64,000 nucleotides of DNA from Sinomicrobium kalidii (GCF_021183825.1 NZ_CP089211.1:4260501-4324500); one strand, 5' to 3'. Numbered from the stretch's first letter, positions 1-9,822 are shown. Made by a program: numbers and translations. The notes: generated from the sequence alone by a model not told the origin.

Positions 1-1
1 T

Positions 2-1579
2 GCGTTGGATGACAGTCAGTTCTGGAAGGGGCCTGAGGATTACGAAAAGGCGGTAAACCAGCTATACAGTACCATGGAGACCATAATCTACCCGGATGAG
101 GACAGTGACATATCTTACAGGTTAGGGCCAAGCGATATAAGCAACGGAACATGGAGTGCCCCCAATGACGACAGTGACTGGAGTGACAGGTTTACCGATT
201 TGCGGGATTGTAATAAGATTATCGAAAAGAGCGAATCCTATGAAGGGGATTTTGCGGCCATTGAGCGCTATGTAGCCGAGGCCCGTTTTTTCCGGGCCTA
301 TAATTATTGGCGGTTATTGCGAAAATTTAACAGCGTTCCCTTAATCACTACGATCCTTGATACCCAATCGCCGGAGTTGTACAGTGAAAGGGCACCGCAA
401 AGCGAGGTCGAAGATTTTATACTCACCGAGCTGGAAAGCATAGCGGAGAGCCTCCCGGAACAGAGTGAACTTACTTCCGACGAGTTGGGGCGGGTAACGC
501 GGGGAGCAGCGCTGGCACTCAGGGCCAGGGTAGCTCTTTTTGCCGGAACCTGGGCCAAATACCACGAACACCGATCGGACTATACCGGGTTACTGGATAT
601 TGCCATAAATTCGGCAAACCGGGTGATACAAAGCGGGGAATACAGCTTGTATGAAGGGGCGGGGGAGGAGAGTTACAGGAAACTCTTTATTGATGACGGA
701 GACGATTCTCCGGAAGGAATTTTGGATAACCGTTATGAGCTCAATGTACGGACGCATTCTACCGGAAGCTCAGTGTACTGGGGATGGCGCGGTTCACCGA
801 CCAGAAAACTGGCGGATATGTATCTCAGCAAAAGCACGGGATTGCCCATAGAAGATCCGGATTCCGGTTTTATGGGATATGACCGTATAGCCGATGAATT
901 TGAAGGACGAGACCCCCGTATGCGGCAGACCATTCTGGTGCCGGGAACCACCTTTCAAAGTCCCGAAGGCCAATTCACCTGCGTAGCGGATTTTTCCGTA
1001 CGCCCGGAAACCCGTACGGGGTATAAATTGTGGAAGTATATGTCTGAAATAGAAGTTGCGGGGTCGGGACAAACCACCTTTGATGTACATATTATCCGGT
1101 ATGCAGAAGTATTGCTTATCCTTGCTGAAGCCACTTTTGAAAAACAAGGAGCTATAAGTGACGATTTACTGGATGCTACGATTAACGTCATCCGGAACCG
1201 GGAAGGAGTGGAAATGCCGGGGCTCACCAATAGTTTTGTTCGTGAAAACGGGTTGGACATGCAAACAGAGATACGTCGCGAACGTACAATAGAACTGGCC
1301 TTTGAAGGCTTCAGACGGGATGACCTGAGGCGGTGGAGAATAGCGGAGACCGAGTTAAGAGGAGCTTTGAAAGGGATAAAATACGAGGGCACGGAATACG
1401 AAGAGCTGGATGTCCTGGAAGACGGAAATCCCGGTTTGACGGATGAAAACGGTTTTTTGATCGTAGAACCGGCAGACAATCGTTTTTTTGAGGCGCCGAG
1501 ACATTACTATTACCCGGTACCTCTAAACGAAATTGCCCTGAATCCACAACTGGCGCCGAATAATCCCGGTTGGGAATAG
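2..1579 (+). CDS. SusD/RagB-family outer-membrane lipoprotein (5' end outside window)
   Basis: Surface lipoprotein that binds nutrient and caps a SusC TonB-dependent transporter. The frame is open from base 2, so the TTG at 5 is not the true start; the lipoprotein signal and probably a few dozen N-terminal residues lie off the window. Seen: a TPR-like helix segment with AEARFFRAYNYWRLL near residue 95, the late SusD feature with EIRRERTIELAFEGFRRDDLRRWR near residue 425 (in two parts), and the usual C-terminal ending YYPVPLNEIALNPQLAPNNPGW-type. Length is near the family norm of 500-600 residues. The partner susC should lie just upstream of the window. A terminator-like hairpin follows, then a DUF3863-like gene and a phosphoesterase gene on the same strand, suggesting one utilisation locus. 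The substrate cannot be read from the sequence. Confidence 0.93.
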   Translation, partial: ALDDSQFWKGPEDYEKAVNQLYSTMETIIYPDEDSDISYRLGPSDISNGTWSAPNDDSDWSDRFTDLRDCNKIIEKSESYEGDFAAIERYVAEARFFRAYNYWRLLRKFNSVPLITTILDTQSPELYSERAPQSEVEDFILTELESIAESLPEQSELTSDELGRVTRGAALALRARVALFAGTWAKYHEHRSDYTGLLDIAINSANRVIQSGEYSLYEGAGEESYRKLFIDDGDDSPEGILDNRYELNVRTHSTGSSVYWGWRGSPTRKLADMYLSKSTGLPIEDPDSGFMGYDRIADEFEGRDPRMRQTILVPGTTFQSPEGQFTCVADFSVRPETRTGYKLWKYMSEIEVAGSGQTTFDVHIIRYAEVLLILAEATFEKQGAISDDLLDATINVIRNREGVEMPGLTNSFVRENGLDMQTEIRRERTIELAFEGFRRDDLRRWRIAETELRGALKGIKYEGTEYEELDVLEDGNPGLTDENGFLIVEPADNRFFEAPRHYYYPVPLNEIALNPQLAPNNPGWE

Positions 1580-1596
1580 CGTGTCAAGTTAAAAGG

Positions 1597-1630
1597 AAAT
1601 CCGGGAGATCATTATCGACTCCCGGATTTT
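1597..1630 (+). terminator. Hairpin after susD
   Basis: An 11-bp perfect stem, AAATCCGGGAG at 1597-1607 pairing with CTCCCGGATTT at 1619-1629, with an 11-nt loop and a short T run. It lies 17 bases after the susD stop and 27 before the next gene. It may terminate, or attenuate so that the transporter is made in excess over the downstream enzymes. Confidence 0.7.
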
Positions 1631-1656
1631 ACCAGTAACCAGAAATACGACCATGT

Positions 1657-3087
1657 ATGAATTGTAAATTACGGAAAGTAAAGTTGCGGAAGTTCCTTAT
1701 GGTATTCGGGTGGGTTATGATGATAACCGGCACGGTAAAAGCACATGAACGGGATTTTCCTGTCAACAATGCGGGAGATAGTCTTTACGGCCACCGCTTT
1801 GTAACCTTGTGTATCATGATACGGACAAGTCCCTGGGAAGTCTCCAGGGATGTTAAACTACATCCCAGGGATGAATCGGACTGGCATACCCTTGAAGGGG
1901 TAAGAGCCCTGCGGGAGGCTTTTGCCAAAAACAATCCGGATGGACGTTTGACCTGGGGGTTTACACTTAACGCCCTGGAAGACCCGCGGGAAAACTATAA
2001 ACAGATCAGGGAATACGTCGTTCAATGTCAAAAGAAGTTCGGCGATGAAGTCACATATTTCCCTGGATATTTCCCGGCCATGTACCTGCCCAGAGAACGC
2101 ATAAACCGTGAGATGTCAGAAGCCATAAAAGGTATTAGCGATATGGTAGGCAACGGTTACAGGCCCCAATCCGTGATCGGTGGTTTTTTGTCTGCCGATA
2201 ACCTGAAATACCTGGCCGAAGAGGAAGATATTCACGTGGCCCATGCTACCATCTGGAGCCAGCACAATATAGACGGAGGCGGAGCAGACGGTTCACCTTC
2301 TTACCCTTTTTATCCTTCTGCCGAGCACTTTTGTAAACCCGCCCAGGGGAAGAATGATTTTGTAGACTGTGTGAACCTGGACGGCTGGACGATGGATTTT
2401 ATCTGTGCCCGTCGCAGTGGTGCCATGGGGCATGGTATCGAGGGATATAACAGCAGGAGAGGCGTCGGTCCTATTGAGACCTATAAAGGGTGGGGGCTCG
2501 ACCTGGGACATCGTGAAGTGATGCATACCCAATCCATCCATTTTGACAGGGGCTTCGAACTGAATGGTTTCGGATGGGTGACCAATATCTGGGAAGCCCA
2601 GCTGGTACATGAGTTTGGTCAGGAGTTTATAACCAGGGCCATGGAAAAGTGGGTAAGCGATACCAAAAAGCACTGGCCGGATACACGCTTTGTTTCTTTC
2701 GGGGAATTCGGTAATCTCTGGCGGGAAGCACATAAAACCAATGATGATTGGGACTACAGGTTTGAGGAAAGAGGCTCCGGCCTGGGAGATTCGTATAATA
2801 ACCTGGAGATCAAATGGTATATGAATAAGGAGTTTCGTCTGGCCCTCCTGCGCGATTGGCATAAAAGATCTGATCCGTATAAGGTCATCGATTTTACCCG
2901 TTATGATATTCCTGCCCGGGAACCGGGGGATCCGTCGCCGGGAAATCCGGTAAAAGACTGGAGTTTAATGAATGTGATCAATCAGAAAGGCTTACGTTCG
3001 CAGGATACTCCCCGCTTACTTGAAGAACTGGCACCGGATGACCAGAAGTTGATCGGGAAACACTATCCGGAACTGTTTGATGACTAA
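1657..3087 (+). CDS. Secreted DUF3863-like protein of a SusCD locus
   Basis: A 476-residue exported protein. Residues 1-29 form a signal peptide (basic start, hydrophobic FLMVFGWVMMITGTVKA, cleavage near Ala-His). The remainder looks like the Bacteroidota DUF3863/DUF3864 family, recognised by eye from a YFPGYFPAMYLPRERINREM-type segment near residue 130 and an N-terminal region that reads like a TIM-barrel or polysaccharide-deacetylase-like fold (GGFLSADNLKYLAEE, then HATIWSQHNIDGGG). Many His, Asp and Trp residues cluster at 185-300, which suits a carbohydrate-active site. No enzyme activity is established for this family. It sits between susD and a phosphoesterase gene with only 18 bases to the latter, so the two are probably co-transcribed. 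The family name needs a profile search. Confidence 0.6.
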   Translation: MNCKLRKVKLRKFLMVFGWVMMITGTVKAHERDFPVNNAGDSLYGHRFVTLCIMIRTSPWEVSRDVKLHPRDESDWHTLEGVRALREAFAKNNPDGRLTWGFTLNALEDPRENYKQIREYVVQCQKKFGDEVTYFPGYFPAMYLPRERINREMSEAIKGISDMVGNGYRPQSVIGGFLSADNLKYLAEEEDIHVAHATIWSQHNIDGGGADGSPSYPFYPSAEHFCKPAQGKNDFVDCVNLDGWTMDFICARRSGAMGHGIEGYNSRRGVGPIETYKGWGLDLGHREVMHTQSIHFDRGFELNGFGWVTNIWEAQLVHEFGQEFITRAMEKWVSDTKKHWPDTRFVSFGEFGNLWREAHKTNDDWDYRFEERGSGLGDSYNNLEIKWYMNKEFRLALLRDWHKRSDPYKVIDFTRYDIPAREPGDPSPGNPVKDWSLMNVINQKGLRSQDTPRLLEELAPDDQKLIGKHYPELFDD

Positions 3088-3105
3088 CTTTAATCTATAA
3101 AAGAA

Positions 3106-4704
3106 ATGTTTAAACCTAATGTAATGCAAGCTGTTTCAGGGTTGCTTATGACCGTAATGTGCTGGGGCAGTCTGATGGCCCAGACGGCAACGGGCTTTGT
3201 GTATATCGATAAAAATGAAAACGGGAAGAGGGACCGTAACGAAAAAGGGGTTCCGGATGTCTCGGTAAGTAATGGTATAGAAGTCGTAAAAACCGACTCC
3301 AGAGGAAAGTATAAACTCCCCGTCGGTGATGATAATATTTTGTTTGTCGTAAAACCGTCAGGCTATGGAGTTCCCGTTGATGATAATATGCTTCCCCGGT
3401 TTTACTATATACACAAACCCAAAGGATCTCCGCAGGAGATGAAATACCCGGGGGTTGCTCCCACGGGAAGATTACCGAAAAAAGTGAATTTCGGTTTGAT
3501 ACCGCAAAAGGAACCAAACAAATTCCGGGTGCTGGTATTCGGTGATCCCCAGGTGTATTCCCAACAGGATATCGACTGGTTCCGAAAGGGGATACTGGAA
3601 GAAGTAAAGGAGGTAAAGCATGTATCTTTTGGAATCAGTCTGGGGGATCTTGTGGGTGACAATCTCCACCTGTTTGACGATTATATTAAAGAAATGAAAA
3701 CGTTGGGCATTCCGTGGTACAATATGGTGGGGAATCACGATCTGAATTTCGATACCGGTACGGATAAGTTTTCGGATGAAAGTTATGAAGCCCGTTTTGG
3801 GCCGGCCAATTATGCCTTTGAGTACGGAAAAGTACATTTTATAGTGCTTGACGATATCCTGGTTCCCGATCCCCGGAAAGGCAGCGGGTATTGGGGAGGT
3901 TTACGTCCGGATCAGCTGGAATTTGTAAAAAATGACCTGGCACATACCGATCCTGATAAACTTATTGTTTTGGCCTATCATATCCCTATGGGAGGGCGGG
4001 GATTCCGCGAAGCGGACAGGATAGAACTTTTCAGGCATTTGAAAGATCACCCCAATGTCCTTATGATGTCGGGACATACCCATTTACAACGGCAGAATTT
4101 TTACGACCAGGAAGATGGCTGGCTTCACGAGGGTAAGGTGCATGAATACAATGCCGGAACGGCCTCGGGCGACTGGTATTCCGGAGAACTGGATGATAAT
4201 AATGTTCCTTATGCCACGATGAGGGACGGTACGGAAAAGGGGTATGCTTTTCTGAATCTGGATGGAAATACCTATACCATAGACTATAAAGTAGCCGGGA
4301 AACCTGAGGACTACCGGATGAGTGTTTTTGCTCCGAAGGTAGTAGGATACCGCAGGGATACTACATTTGATGTCTATGTAAACTTTTTTATGGGGGCAGA
4401 AGACAGTAAGGTGGAGTACCGCATTGGTGACGGTTCCTGGACCATCATGAAACGTATCCCCTCTTTTGATCCGCTGTATTACGAGTCTTACCGTCGTTGG
4501 GATTATATTGATGAGCTGGTGCCCGGCAGGCGTCCGTCAGGCCCGGTAACGTCCTCTCACTTGTGGAAAGGGGAGATCACCACGGAATTGCCGATAGGAG
4601 CATCTACCCTGTATATAAGAGCAACCGATCTTTTCGGGCGTGTTTTTACTGCGGAAAAATCAATCCGGGTAGCACAGCCCAAACCTCTGCCTGAAGTGAA
4701 ATAA
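3106..4704 (+). CDS. Secreted calcineurin-like phosphoesterase, three-domain
   Basis: A 532-residue exported metallophosphoesterase. A signal peptide covers residues 1-25 (ending SLMAQ). An SdrD/CNA-B-like N-terminal domain follows (TGFVYIDKNENGKRDRNEKG, MetallophosN type). The catalytic calcineurin core has the metal-binding blocks in order: GDPQ (about 147), GDLVGDN (about 180), GNHD (about 208) and GHTH (about 324). A C-terminal beta domain of MetallophosC type ends the protein. It would hydrolyse phosphomonoesters or phosphodiesters in the periplasm using two metal ions. It is the last gene of the operon and is followed by a strong terminator. Its place beside SusD and a DUF3863-like protein suggests release of phosphate from a phosphorylated nutrient; that role is inferred. 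Confidence 0.9.
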   Translation: MFKPNVMQAVSGLLMTVMCWGSLMAQTATGFVYIDKNENGKRDRNEKGVPDVSVSNGIEVVKTDSRGKYKLPVGDDNILFVVKPSGYGVPVDDNMLPRFYYIHKPKGSPQEMKYPGVAPTGRLPKKVNFGLIPQKEPNKFRVLVFGDPQVYSQQDIDWFRKGILEEVKEVKHVSFGISLGDLVGDNLHLFDDYIKEMKTLGIPWYNMVGNHDLNFDTGTDKFSDESYEARFGPANYAFEYGKVHFIVLDDILVPDPRKGSGYWGGLRPDQLEFVKNDLAHTDPDKLIVLAYHIPMGGRGFREADRIELFRHLKDHPNVLMMSGHTHLQRQNFYDQEDGWLHEGKVHEYNAGTASGDWYSGELDDNNVPYATMRDGTEKGYAFLNLDGNTYTIDYKVAGKPEDYRMSVFAPKVVGYRRDTTFDVYVNFFMGAEDSKVEYRIGDGSWTIMKRIPSFDPLYYESYRRWDYIDELVPGRRPSGPVTSSHLWKGEITTELPIGASTLYIRATDLFGRVFTAEKSIRVAQPKPLPEVK

Positions 4705-4757
4705 AGAATTATAAGAACCACATTGTTTTCTTCATTTGGTTTAGTTTGTATTTAGTG

Positions 4758-4790
4758 AATCATCCCGGTCAACTGCCGGGATGATTTTTA
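4758..4790 (+). terminator. Rho-independent terminator after phosphoesterase
   Basis: Stem AATCATCCCGG at 4758-4768 pairs perfectly with CCGGGATGATT at 4776-4786, followed by a T run. It closes the susD/DUF3863/phosphoesterase operon. Confidence 0.85.
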
Positions 4791-5099
4791 GGTATTGAGT
4801 GACAAGAAGATATGGTGGCTTTTTTTGTTTTGTAGTAATGAAATTTTATTTGACAGCAAAGGCGGCGGCATACGGGTGAAAGTTCCGTCATATATTGTAT
4901 AATTTCACAATTTTAGGGGAAAGTGACCACTGCCTTTTTAAAATAATTCTTTGGCGTTTGAAAATACTTCTGATGGCCGGGGTAACTTCCTGCAAAACAC
5001 TTGTCAAATCATAAAAAAATTGTAAAACAGGAAAAAGACAAAATAAAAACCGCGGGACAGAGTTACATAAATCTATAACCTAACCTAATTTAATGTATC
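4791..5099. other. Intergenic, presumed promoter of AraC-type gene
   Basis: About 310 AT-rich bases with no supportable gene. It should hold the promoter of the following membrane AraC regulator. I see no clear -7 box of the TAnnTTTG type near the start and no conserved repeat. Confidence 0.4.
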
Positions 5100-6251
5100 T
5101 TGGAAGTTTCCAATTATTCCGTTATCATTAGTACTGTTTTTACCGGTTTTCTGGGCAGTGTATTGTATTTCTATAAAGAGTATGACTTTAAAGACAATAA
5201 ACATATATTGTTTGCTATTCTTACTATTACTTCAATTTTATTGATCGACAGAACGGAGAATCTATACCTTCAAAAAGACTTTTTTGGAAGCCCTCTTATC
5301 CATTTCCTTCAGGGGCTGCGGTTCGCTTTTATATTTCCTGTATTTATCTATCTGTTTATAGCTAATATTGTGAAAAGAGATCCGGGGAAAAACCGTGTTT
5401 TATTGTTTATTCCTTTTGTTTTTTTTACAACATTAAGTATCATTTTTAAATTGCACAATGACGTTTATGTTGAAACTACCCGACTTAAATTCACCTATCT
5501 GTATTGGTTTGAGAATATGACATTATTAATATTCTCGTCCTATCTTTTCTACAGGATTACCAACATAATTAAGGCAGAGAAAGCCCGGAATACTTTAAAA
5601 CTTGACGAAGGCTGGTTAAATCAGATCAAAGGGGTCAGTTATGTATTAACACTATTGTTTATTTGCTTTAATTGTTATAAATTGATCTTTGATTTTAAAG
5701 TCGAATGGTTTTCCAATATTCTAAAATTATCCACCTCCGTTTATTTTTTCTGGCTTTGTTTCAGAGGGGTTTCAGAACTGAGAATTAAGGAAGAAAGACA
5801 TGAAATTACCCGAAAACTGAAATCTGCTTCAAATGACTCCATAAAGCAGTTTTTTTCTGAACCAGGTAGAACCAGCAGGGGAAATGAACAGGAATATTTA
5901 AAAGAAATTGACCATTTACTGAATTCAGATAAGGTATATCGAAAGTCGGATTTGAGCAGAGAACTTTTTGCCGAAAGGATCGGGATTAGCCCGGGATACT
6001 TATCTGAAATCATAAATACCAATTATAATCAAAACTTTAGCAGTCTAATTAATAGTTACCGGATCAAAGAAGCTATGGCATTATTACAGGATCCGGAATT
6101 TTCAAAATACAGTATTGTTTCCGTTGCTTATGAAGTTGGCTTTAATTCCAAGTCGGCCTTTTATAAAGCATTTAAAAAGGAAACGGGAACTACACCTTCT
6201 GACTACCTGTCACAACCCATGAAAAAAGTGGTGACTGATACAAGTTTCTGA
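5100..6251 (+). CDS. Membrane-anchored AraC-family transcriptional regulator
   Basis: A 383-residue regulator. Residues 1-225 hold about six or seven hydrophobic segments (for example IISTVFTGFLGSVLYF, HILFAILTITSILLI, FAFIFPVFIYLFIANIV). A linker follows, and then a C-terminal double helix-turn-helix of the AraC type at about 270-375 (LFAERIGISPGYLSEIIN and VAYEVGFNSKSAFYKAFKKE). Bacteroidota commonly have this layout; the membrane part probably senses a small molecule. The start is TTG at 5100: an in-frame stop at 5091 leaves no upstream ATG, and the ATG at 5093 is in another frame with an early stop. It converges on the GH43-like gene with 19 bases between stops. Its target genes are unknown. 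Confidence 0.88.
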   Translation: MEVSNYSVIISTVFTGFLGSVLYFYKEYDFKDNKHILFAILTITSILLIDRTENLYLQKDFFGSPLIHFLQGLRFAFIFPVFIYLFIANIVKRDPGKNRVLLFIPFVFFTTLSIIFKLHNDVYVETTRLKFTYLYWFENMTLLIFSSYLFYRITNIIKAEKARNTLKLDEGWLNQIKGVSYVLTLLFICFNCYKLIFDFKVEWFSNILKLSTSVYFFWLCFRGVSELRIKEERHEITRKLKSASNDSIKQFFSEPGRTSRGNEQEYLKEIDHLLNSDKVYRKSDLSRELFAERIGISPGYLSEIINTNYNQNFSSLINSYRIKEAMALLQDPEFSKYSIVSVAYEVGFNSKSAFYKAFKKETGTTPSDYLSQPMKKVVTDTSF

Positions 6252-6270
6252 TGAAATCATATGTCCTCCG

Positions 6271-7842
6271 CTAATTATGATACCCGTGGTAAAGATATAG
6301 GGCACCATAAGACCAGTGTGGACCTTTTTGTCCCGGATAATTTAATCTGTCCATCATTAATGCCACATATGGAAACGGATATCCTTCAGGTAATTGCACT
6401 ATATTCGGCCATACCCTGGTTCCTGAGGTTTGATCCCAGGGAGGGAGGTCAATTTTCAAATTCCCTGCGGGCTCAAGATCAGGATAGGTATATATATAGA
6501 TCTTCCGTTCGGAACTACCGGAGAAACAATATCGCGTATTTCCGATGCTCTGGATTGAGGTCCCGGTGGAATTGTATTTAACGGGCCCGGCGATGGGTTT
6601 ATAATTCTTATTCCACTCATTGGATTCTAACATAATCGCCTTGTAACCCTCCTGGTTTTCGCAGGCGAGCATCCGCCATTTATTGGCTTCCGGATCGAAT
6701 ATTATATGAGGGTCTTCAATATCTCCTACCATTCCGAAAGGAACAGCTTTCATAATAGAGAAACCAAACCTGGGGTCTCTTTTACTTTCAATAGCCAATA
6801 ACTGTTTTTTTTCCTTCCCGGGATTGGCATAGGCACTAAAACCCGTTGTTATTCCCCGCCAAATATTGTTATCCCTATCGTAAAAAATATGTGAAGCTAT
6901 TTCATTTCGCAATAAGCCATCATTACGGTCAAACAAGATGACGCCTTCCAGTTTAACATCAAACACCGAAGGGTTCATACTGAACACTCCCTGTATATGA
7001 TGAGGCAATCCCCGTCCGCGAATAGACATGGTATACCAAAGTCTCCCCTGTTCTAATAAGGGATCTCCATTCTCATAAGTGATCGCCCTGATGTCGGCTA
7101 AACCTATTCCCGTGCTAAATAGCATTCCAACCTTCTTTATTTGAACTTCTCCATTATTTAATTGTACGAAAAGCTGAGATTGAAAGTTTTGTAAATAATA
7201 TTTTTTACGTAAATCGATATACGAATTAAAATCTGCCTGCCCAATCACTTTGGGTAGTCCTTTATCCTGCAAAAATAAAGTGCATCCACTACCCAACATC
7301 TGGAGAATGATCCTGCCTTTCACTTTCGCTGTTTTCTCAACATTTACGGCAATCGATTTGTCTGCGATCACCCCCTTCTTATTAACTATCCTGAGGTTTA
7401 CTCCGGTAAGTGTAGAATCGCGGAACCCGATTTTGATAAAAAACTGCTCTTTATCAGCAGCATCAGAAAATTTAAAACCCAAACTTCCCTCTCCCCGGAC
7501 AGAAGATAAATCTATCTCATAAGTAGCAAAAGGATTGAACCCTCCGAACCATATACCTGTTTCAGTCTTTTTCCCGGATTTAATAACCAGTTTGTTATTA
7601 TTAAGGCTCACATTAGAACGCGTGTTCAAATAATGCTTTGTAGGGTGCATAACAGAAATACCCACCATATTTTCAGGTTCAAGTGTTGCTAGTTTAAGGG
7701 ACTGATCTTCATTGAACACCATTCTTTGTACACCTTGTCTTACAAAATTTATTTTATCGGGGGAAACTTCCTGGCATAGACCGACAGGACTTACCAAAAA
7801 AGTGAACATTAAGCATATAGAAGTGTGACGAAGGATTTTCAT
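6271..7842 (-). CDS. Secreted GH43-like five-bladed beta-propeller protein
   Basis: A 523-residue secreted protein. I place the start at the ATG at 7842, so that a clean signal peptide follows (MKILRHTSICLMFTFLVSPVGLCQ in two halves), rather than at 7890. The N-terminal half is a beta-rich region of concanavalin-like character (WFGGFNPFATYEIDLSSV). The C-terminal half resembles the GH43/GH32/GH68-type propeller, with repeated short strands and a DPHIIFDPEANKWRML motif (near residue 400 in the mature frame) typical of these folds. I cannot assign all three catalytic acids, so it may be a glycosidase, a binding protein or a degenerate relative. The gene stands alone, facing the AraC regulator, with a 585-base upstream gap. 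Confidence 0.6.
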   Translation of the reverse strand: MKILRHTSICLMFTFLVSPVGLCQEVSPDKINFVRQGVQRMVFNEDQSLKLATLEPENMVGISVMHPTKHYLNTRSNVSLNNNKLVIKSGKKTETGIWFGGFNPFATYEIDLSSVRGEGSLGFKFSDAADKEQFFIKIGFRDSTLTGVNLRIVNKKGVIADKSIAVNVEKTAKVKGRIILQMLGSGCTLFLQDKGLPKVIGQADFNSYIDLRKKYYLQNFQSQLFVQLNNGEVQIKKVGMLFSTGIGLADIRAITYENGDPLLEQGRLWYTMSIRGRGLPHHIQGVFSMNPSVFDVKLEGVILFDRNDGLLRNEIASHIFYDRDNNIWRGITTGFSAYANPGKEKKQLLAIESKRDPRFGFSIMKAVPFGMVGDIEDPHIIFDPEANKWRMLACENQEGYKAIMLESNEWNKNYKPIAGPVKYNSTGTSIQSIGNTRYCFSGSSERKIYIYTYPDLEPAGNLKIDLPPWDQTSGTRVWPNIVQLPEGYPFPYVALMMDRLNYPGQKGPHWSYGALYLYHGYHN

Positions 7843-8427
7843 AAGCAGGTGAGGTTGTGATAATAATATAAAAGGCGTTAGATAAAACACGATCGGACCT
7901 TATATCTGATAAGGTATTTGATTTATGCTAAAATAATTAAAACATCCGGAATTCAGGATGCCCCTGATTTTTACTGTGGAAAATCCTTTGATAAAGCTAA
8001 CAAACTTCCTGTGAATGAAGGTGAGTGATCAAATAATTACTTTATTCATTCCTATGCCATTTTTAGTACATGACAAAATTTATCAGCTAAGACTTAAGAC
8101 CGCAAGACATACGATATATGACTTTAAATATAGCTGTAAATGCTACCAAAATACAATGTTTCAAACGAAACAATCTATAAATAAGGTAGCTAAAACCAGT
8201 TGATGATTTCAGCATTAATGGACAGTTTGGCAGCTATTTAGTCCTCCGTCCTACATCTTGAAGTCTTAAGTCAAAAGGAACGGCCCTGTTTAACATCCCC
8301 TTACGCACAAAGATGTCCTGATTTATAGAGTTTCGACAAATCGGAACTCTTAATTGTACTGCAAAGCATTGATTTGTATCCGGATAATGGAGACCGGTTT
8401 TCGGTCCTTTAAAAAAGGATACTTTCA
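7843..8427. other. Intergenic region with dispersed repeat
   Basis: A 585-base gap upstream of both the GH43-like gene (minus) and the efflux operon (plus), so it should hold two promoters. Most of its right half is the repeat described at 8062-8272. I see no credible small gene; the open frame at 8015-8203 runs through the repeat. Confidence 0.5.
8062..8272 (+). repeat. Dispersed AAGAC-rich intergenic repeat, copy A
   Basis: Begins with TTTAGTACATGACAAAATTT, then a run of AAGAC words (8090-8125), and ends with TCTTGAAGTCTTAAG at 8258-8272. The same two end sequences, in the same order, occur in inverted orientation at 17995-18130, and the left end recurs at 31031. The right part is partly the inverse complement of the left part (GACTTAAGAC-type words), so the transcript could fold. 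Confidence 0.55.
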
Positions 8428-9804
8428 ATGACATATTACCATAAACTTTTTACAAAGCCTGAAAAAGGAGGGATGTTTTTGTTACTCCTCTTGGTATACA
8501 TTTCTTCTTTTGCACAAAACAAAACTATTCAGGCTTATATTGAAGAAGGTCTGAACAATAATATTGCTTTACAGAATAAAGAATTAAACCTGAAAGAAGC
8601 ACATTACCGTTTAGAAGTAGCTAAAGGGATGTTCTATCCCACACTTGCCTTTAAAAGCGACTACACCTATAGTTCCGGGGGGAGGGCATTTACATTTCCT
8701 ATAGGCGATATGCTTAACCCCGTTTATAATTCGTTAAATGAACTAACGCAATCCAATGACTTTCAGAATATACCCAATGCGTCTTTTAATTTAAACGCTA
8801 ATGATTTTTATAATCACAGGCTTTCCCTGACCGTTCCGCTTATAGATAAGGAAATATTTATACAGAAGAAATTAAGGAAGGAAAGTATCTCCCGGCAAGA
8901 GGCAGAAGTACTTGTCTATAAAAGAAAATTAGTGAGGGATATTAAGGAGGCTTATTACAATATCATAAAAGCGGATCATCAAATAAAAACACTTCAACAG
9001 GCAGATACACTCCTTCGGGATAACTACAAAAACACGTTATCAAAGGTAAAGAACGGTACGGTCCTTAAAGGTAAAGCGCTGCAAATACACACCCAGATAA
9101 ATGATAACAGTACGGCGCTCGAAAAAGCACAAAACGATTTTGAGAATGCCTGTGCCTATTTGAATTTCCTTACCAACCGGCCCTTGACCAGGACCATCCG
9201 CATGGATACCAGCGGATTTTCATATACTTCTGACAATACATTATTCCGGGAATACAGCATTTCCAACAGGCCGGAACTGCAATCTTTACAAAGTCAGATT
9301 GCGCAAGCCGAATACGATATAAAAATCAACAAATCGGCATTCCTTCCAACGATCCATACTTCTCTTGATCTGGGGTATCAAAACAGCTATTTCAAATTTG
9401 AACCCGAAGACCAGTATTTACAGGGAATGGTTTCTTTAAAATGGGATCTGTTTACAGGATTTCGCAATAAAAATAATGTGCGTATAAGCCAGGTAAAAGT
9501 TGAGCAGCTACAAAATGAACTTTCCCAGGCCGAAAAACAATACCAGCTAGATATAAAAAATGTACTGCGTGATCTGGAAAGCGCAGCAACCAAACTGGAA
9601 AACACCCGGCAAAATGTAGAAGATCTCAAAAAATATTACAGGGAAGTAAAGGCTCGCTATGACCAGGGGATTGTGCTTTTAATTGAACTGAACGATGCTT
9701 TTCAGCAATTGATTGATCAGCAATTAGGGCATGAACAAGCAAAAACTGATGTGTTGTTCAAACAAGCGGCTCTTGAACAAATAACCGCATCCTATCCATT
9801 TTAA
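8428..9804 (+). CDS. TolC-family outer-membrane efflux channel protein
   Basis: A 458-residue outer-membrane channel of a tripartite efflux pump. A signal peptide ends near Ala29-Gln30 (LLLLLVYISSFAQ). Two TolC repeats follow, rich in long coiled helices (IALQNKELNLKEAHYRLEVA near residue 48, and PELQSLQSQIAQAEYDIKIN near 295). The length matches TolC relatives. It is first of four genes on one strand: 18 bases to the fusion protein, 12 more to the RND pump and 33 more to a barrel protein. The start at 8428 gives a longer N-region than usual; the Met at residue 16 would give a more compact signal. Confidence 0.93.
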   Translation: MTYYHKLFTKPEKGGMFLLLLLVYISSFAQNKTIQAYIEEGLNNNIALQNKELNLKEAHYRLEVAKGMFYPTLAFKSDYTYSSGGRAFTFPIGDMLNPVYNSLNELTQSNDFQNIPNASFNLNANDFYNHRLSLTVPLIDKEIFIQKKLRKESISRQEAEVLVYKRKLVRDIKEAYYNIIKADHQIKTLQQADTLLRDNYKNTLSKVKNGTVLKGKALQIHTQINDNSTALEKAQNDFENACAYLNFLTNRPLTRTIRMDTSGFSYTSDNTLFREYSISNRPELQSLQSQIAQAEYDIKINKSAFLPTIHTSLDLGYQNSYFKFEPEDQYLQGMVSLKWDLFTGFRNKNNVRISQVKVEQLQNELSQAEKQYQLDIKNVLRDLESAATKLENTRQNVEDLKKYYREVKARYDQGIVLLIELNDAFQQLIDQQLGHEQAKTDVLFKQAALEQITASYPF

Positions 9805-9822
9805 TTATAAAAAACATTCTCC

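Noticed and set aside
6261..6581. Plus-strand open frame of 106 codons
   Set aside because: It overlaps the coding end of the GH43-like gene on the other strand and has no protein-like pattern.
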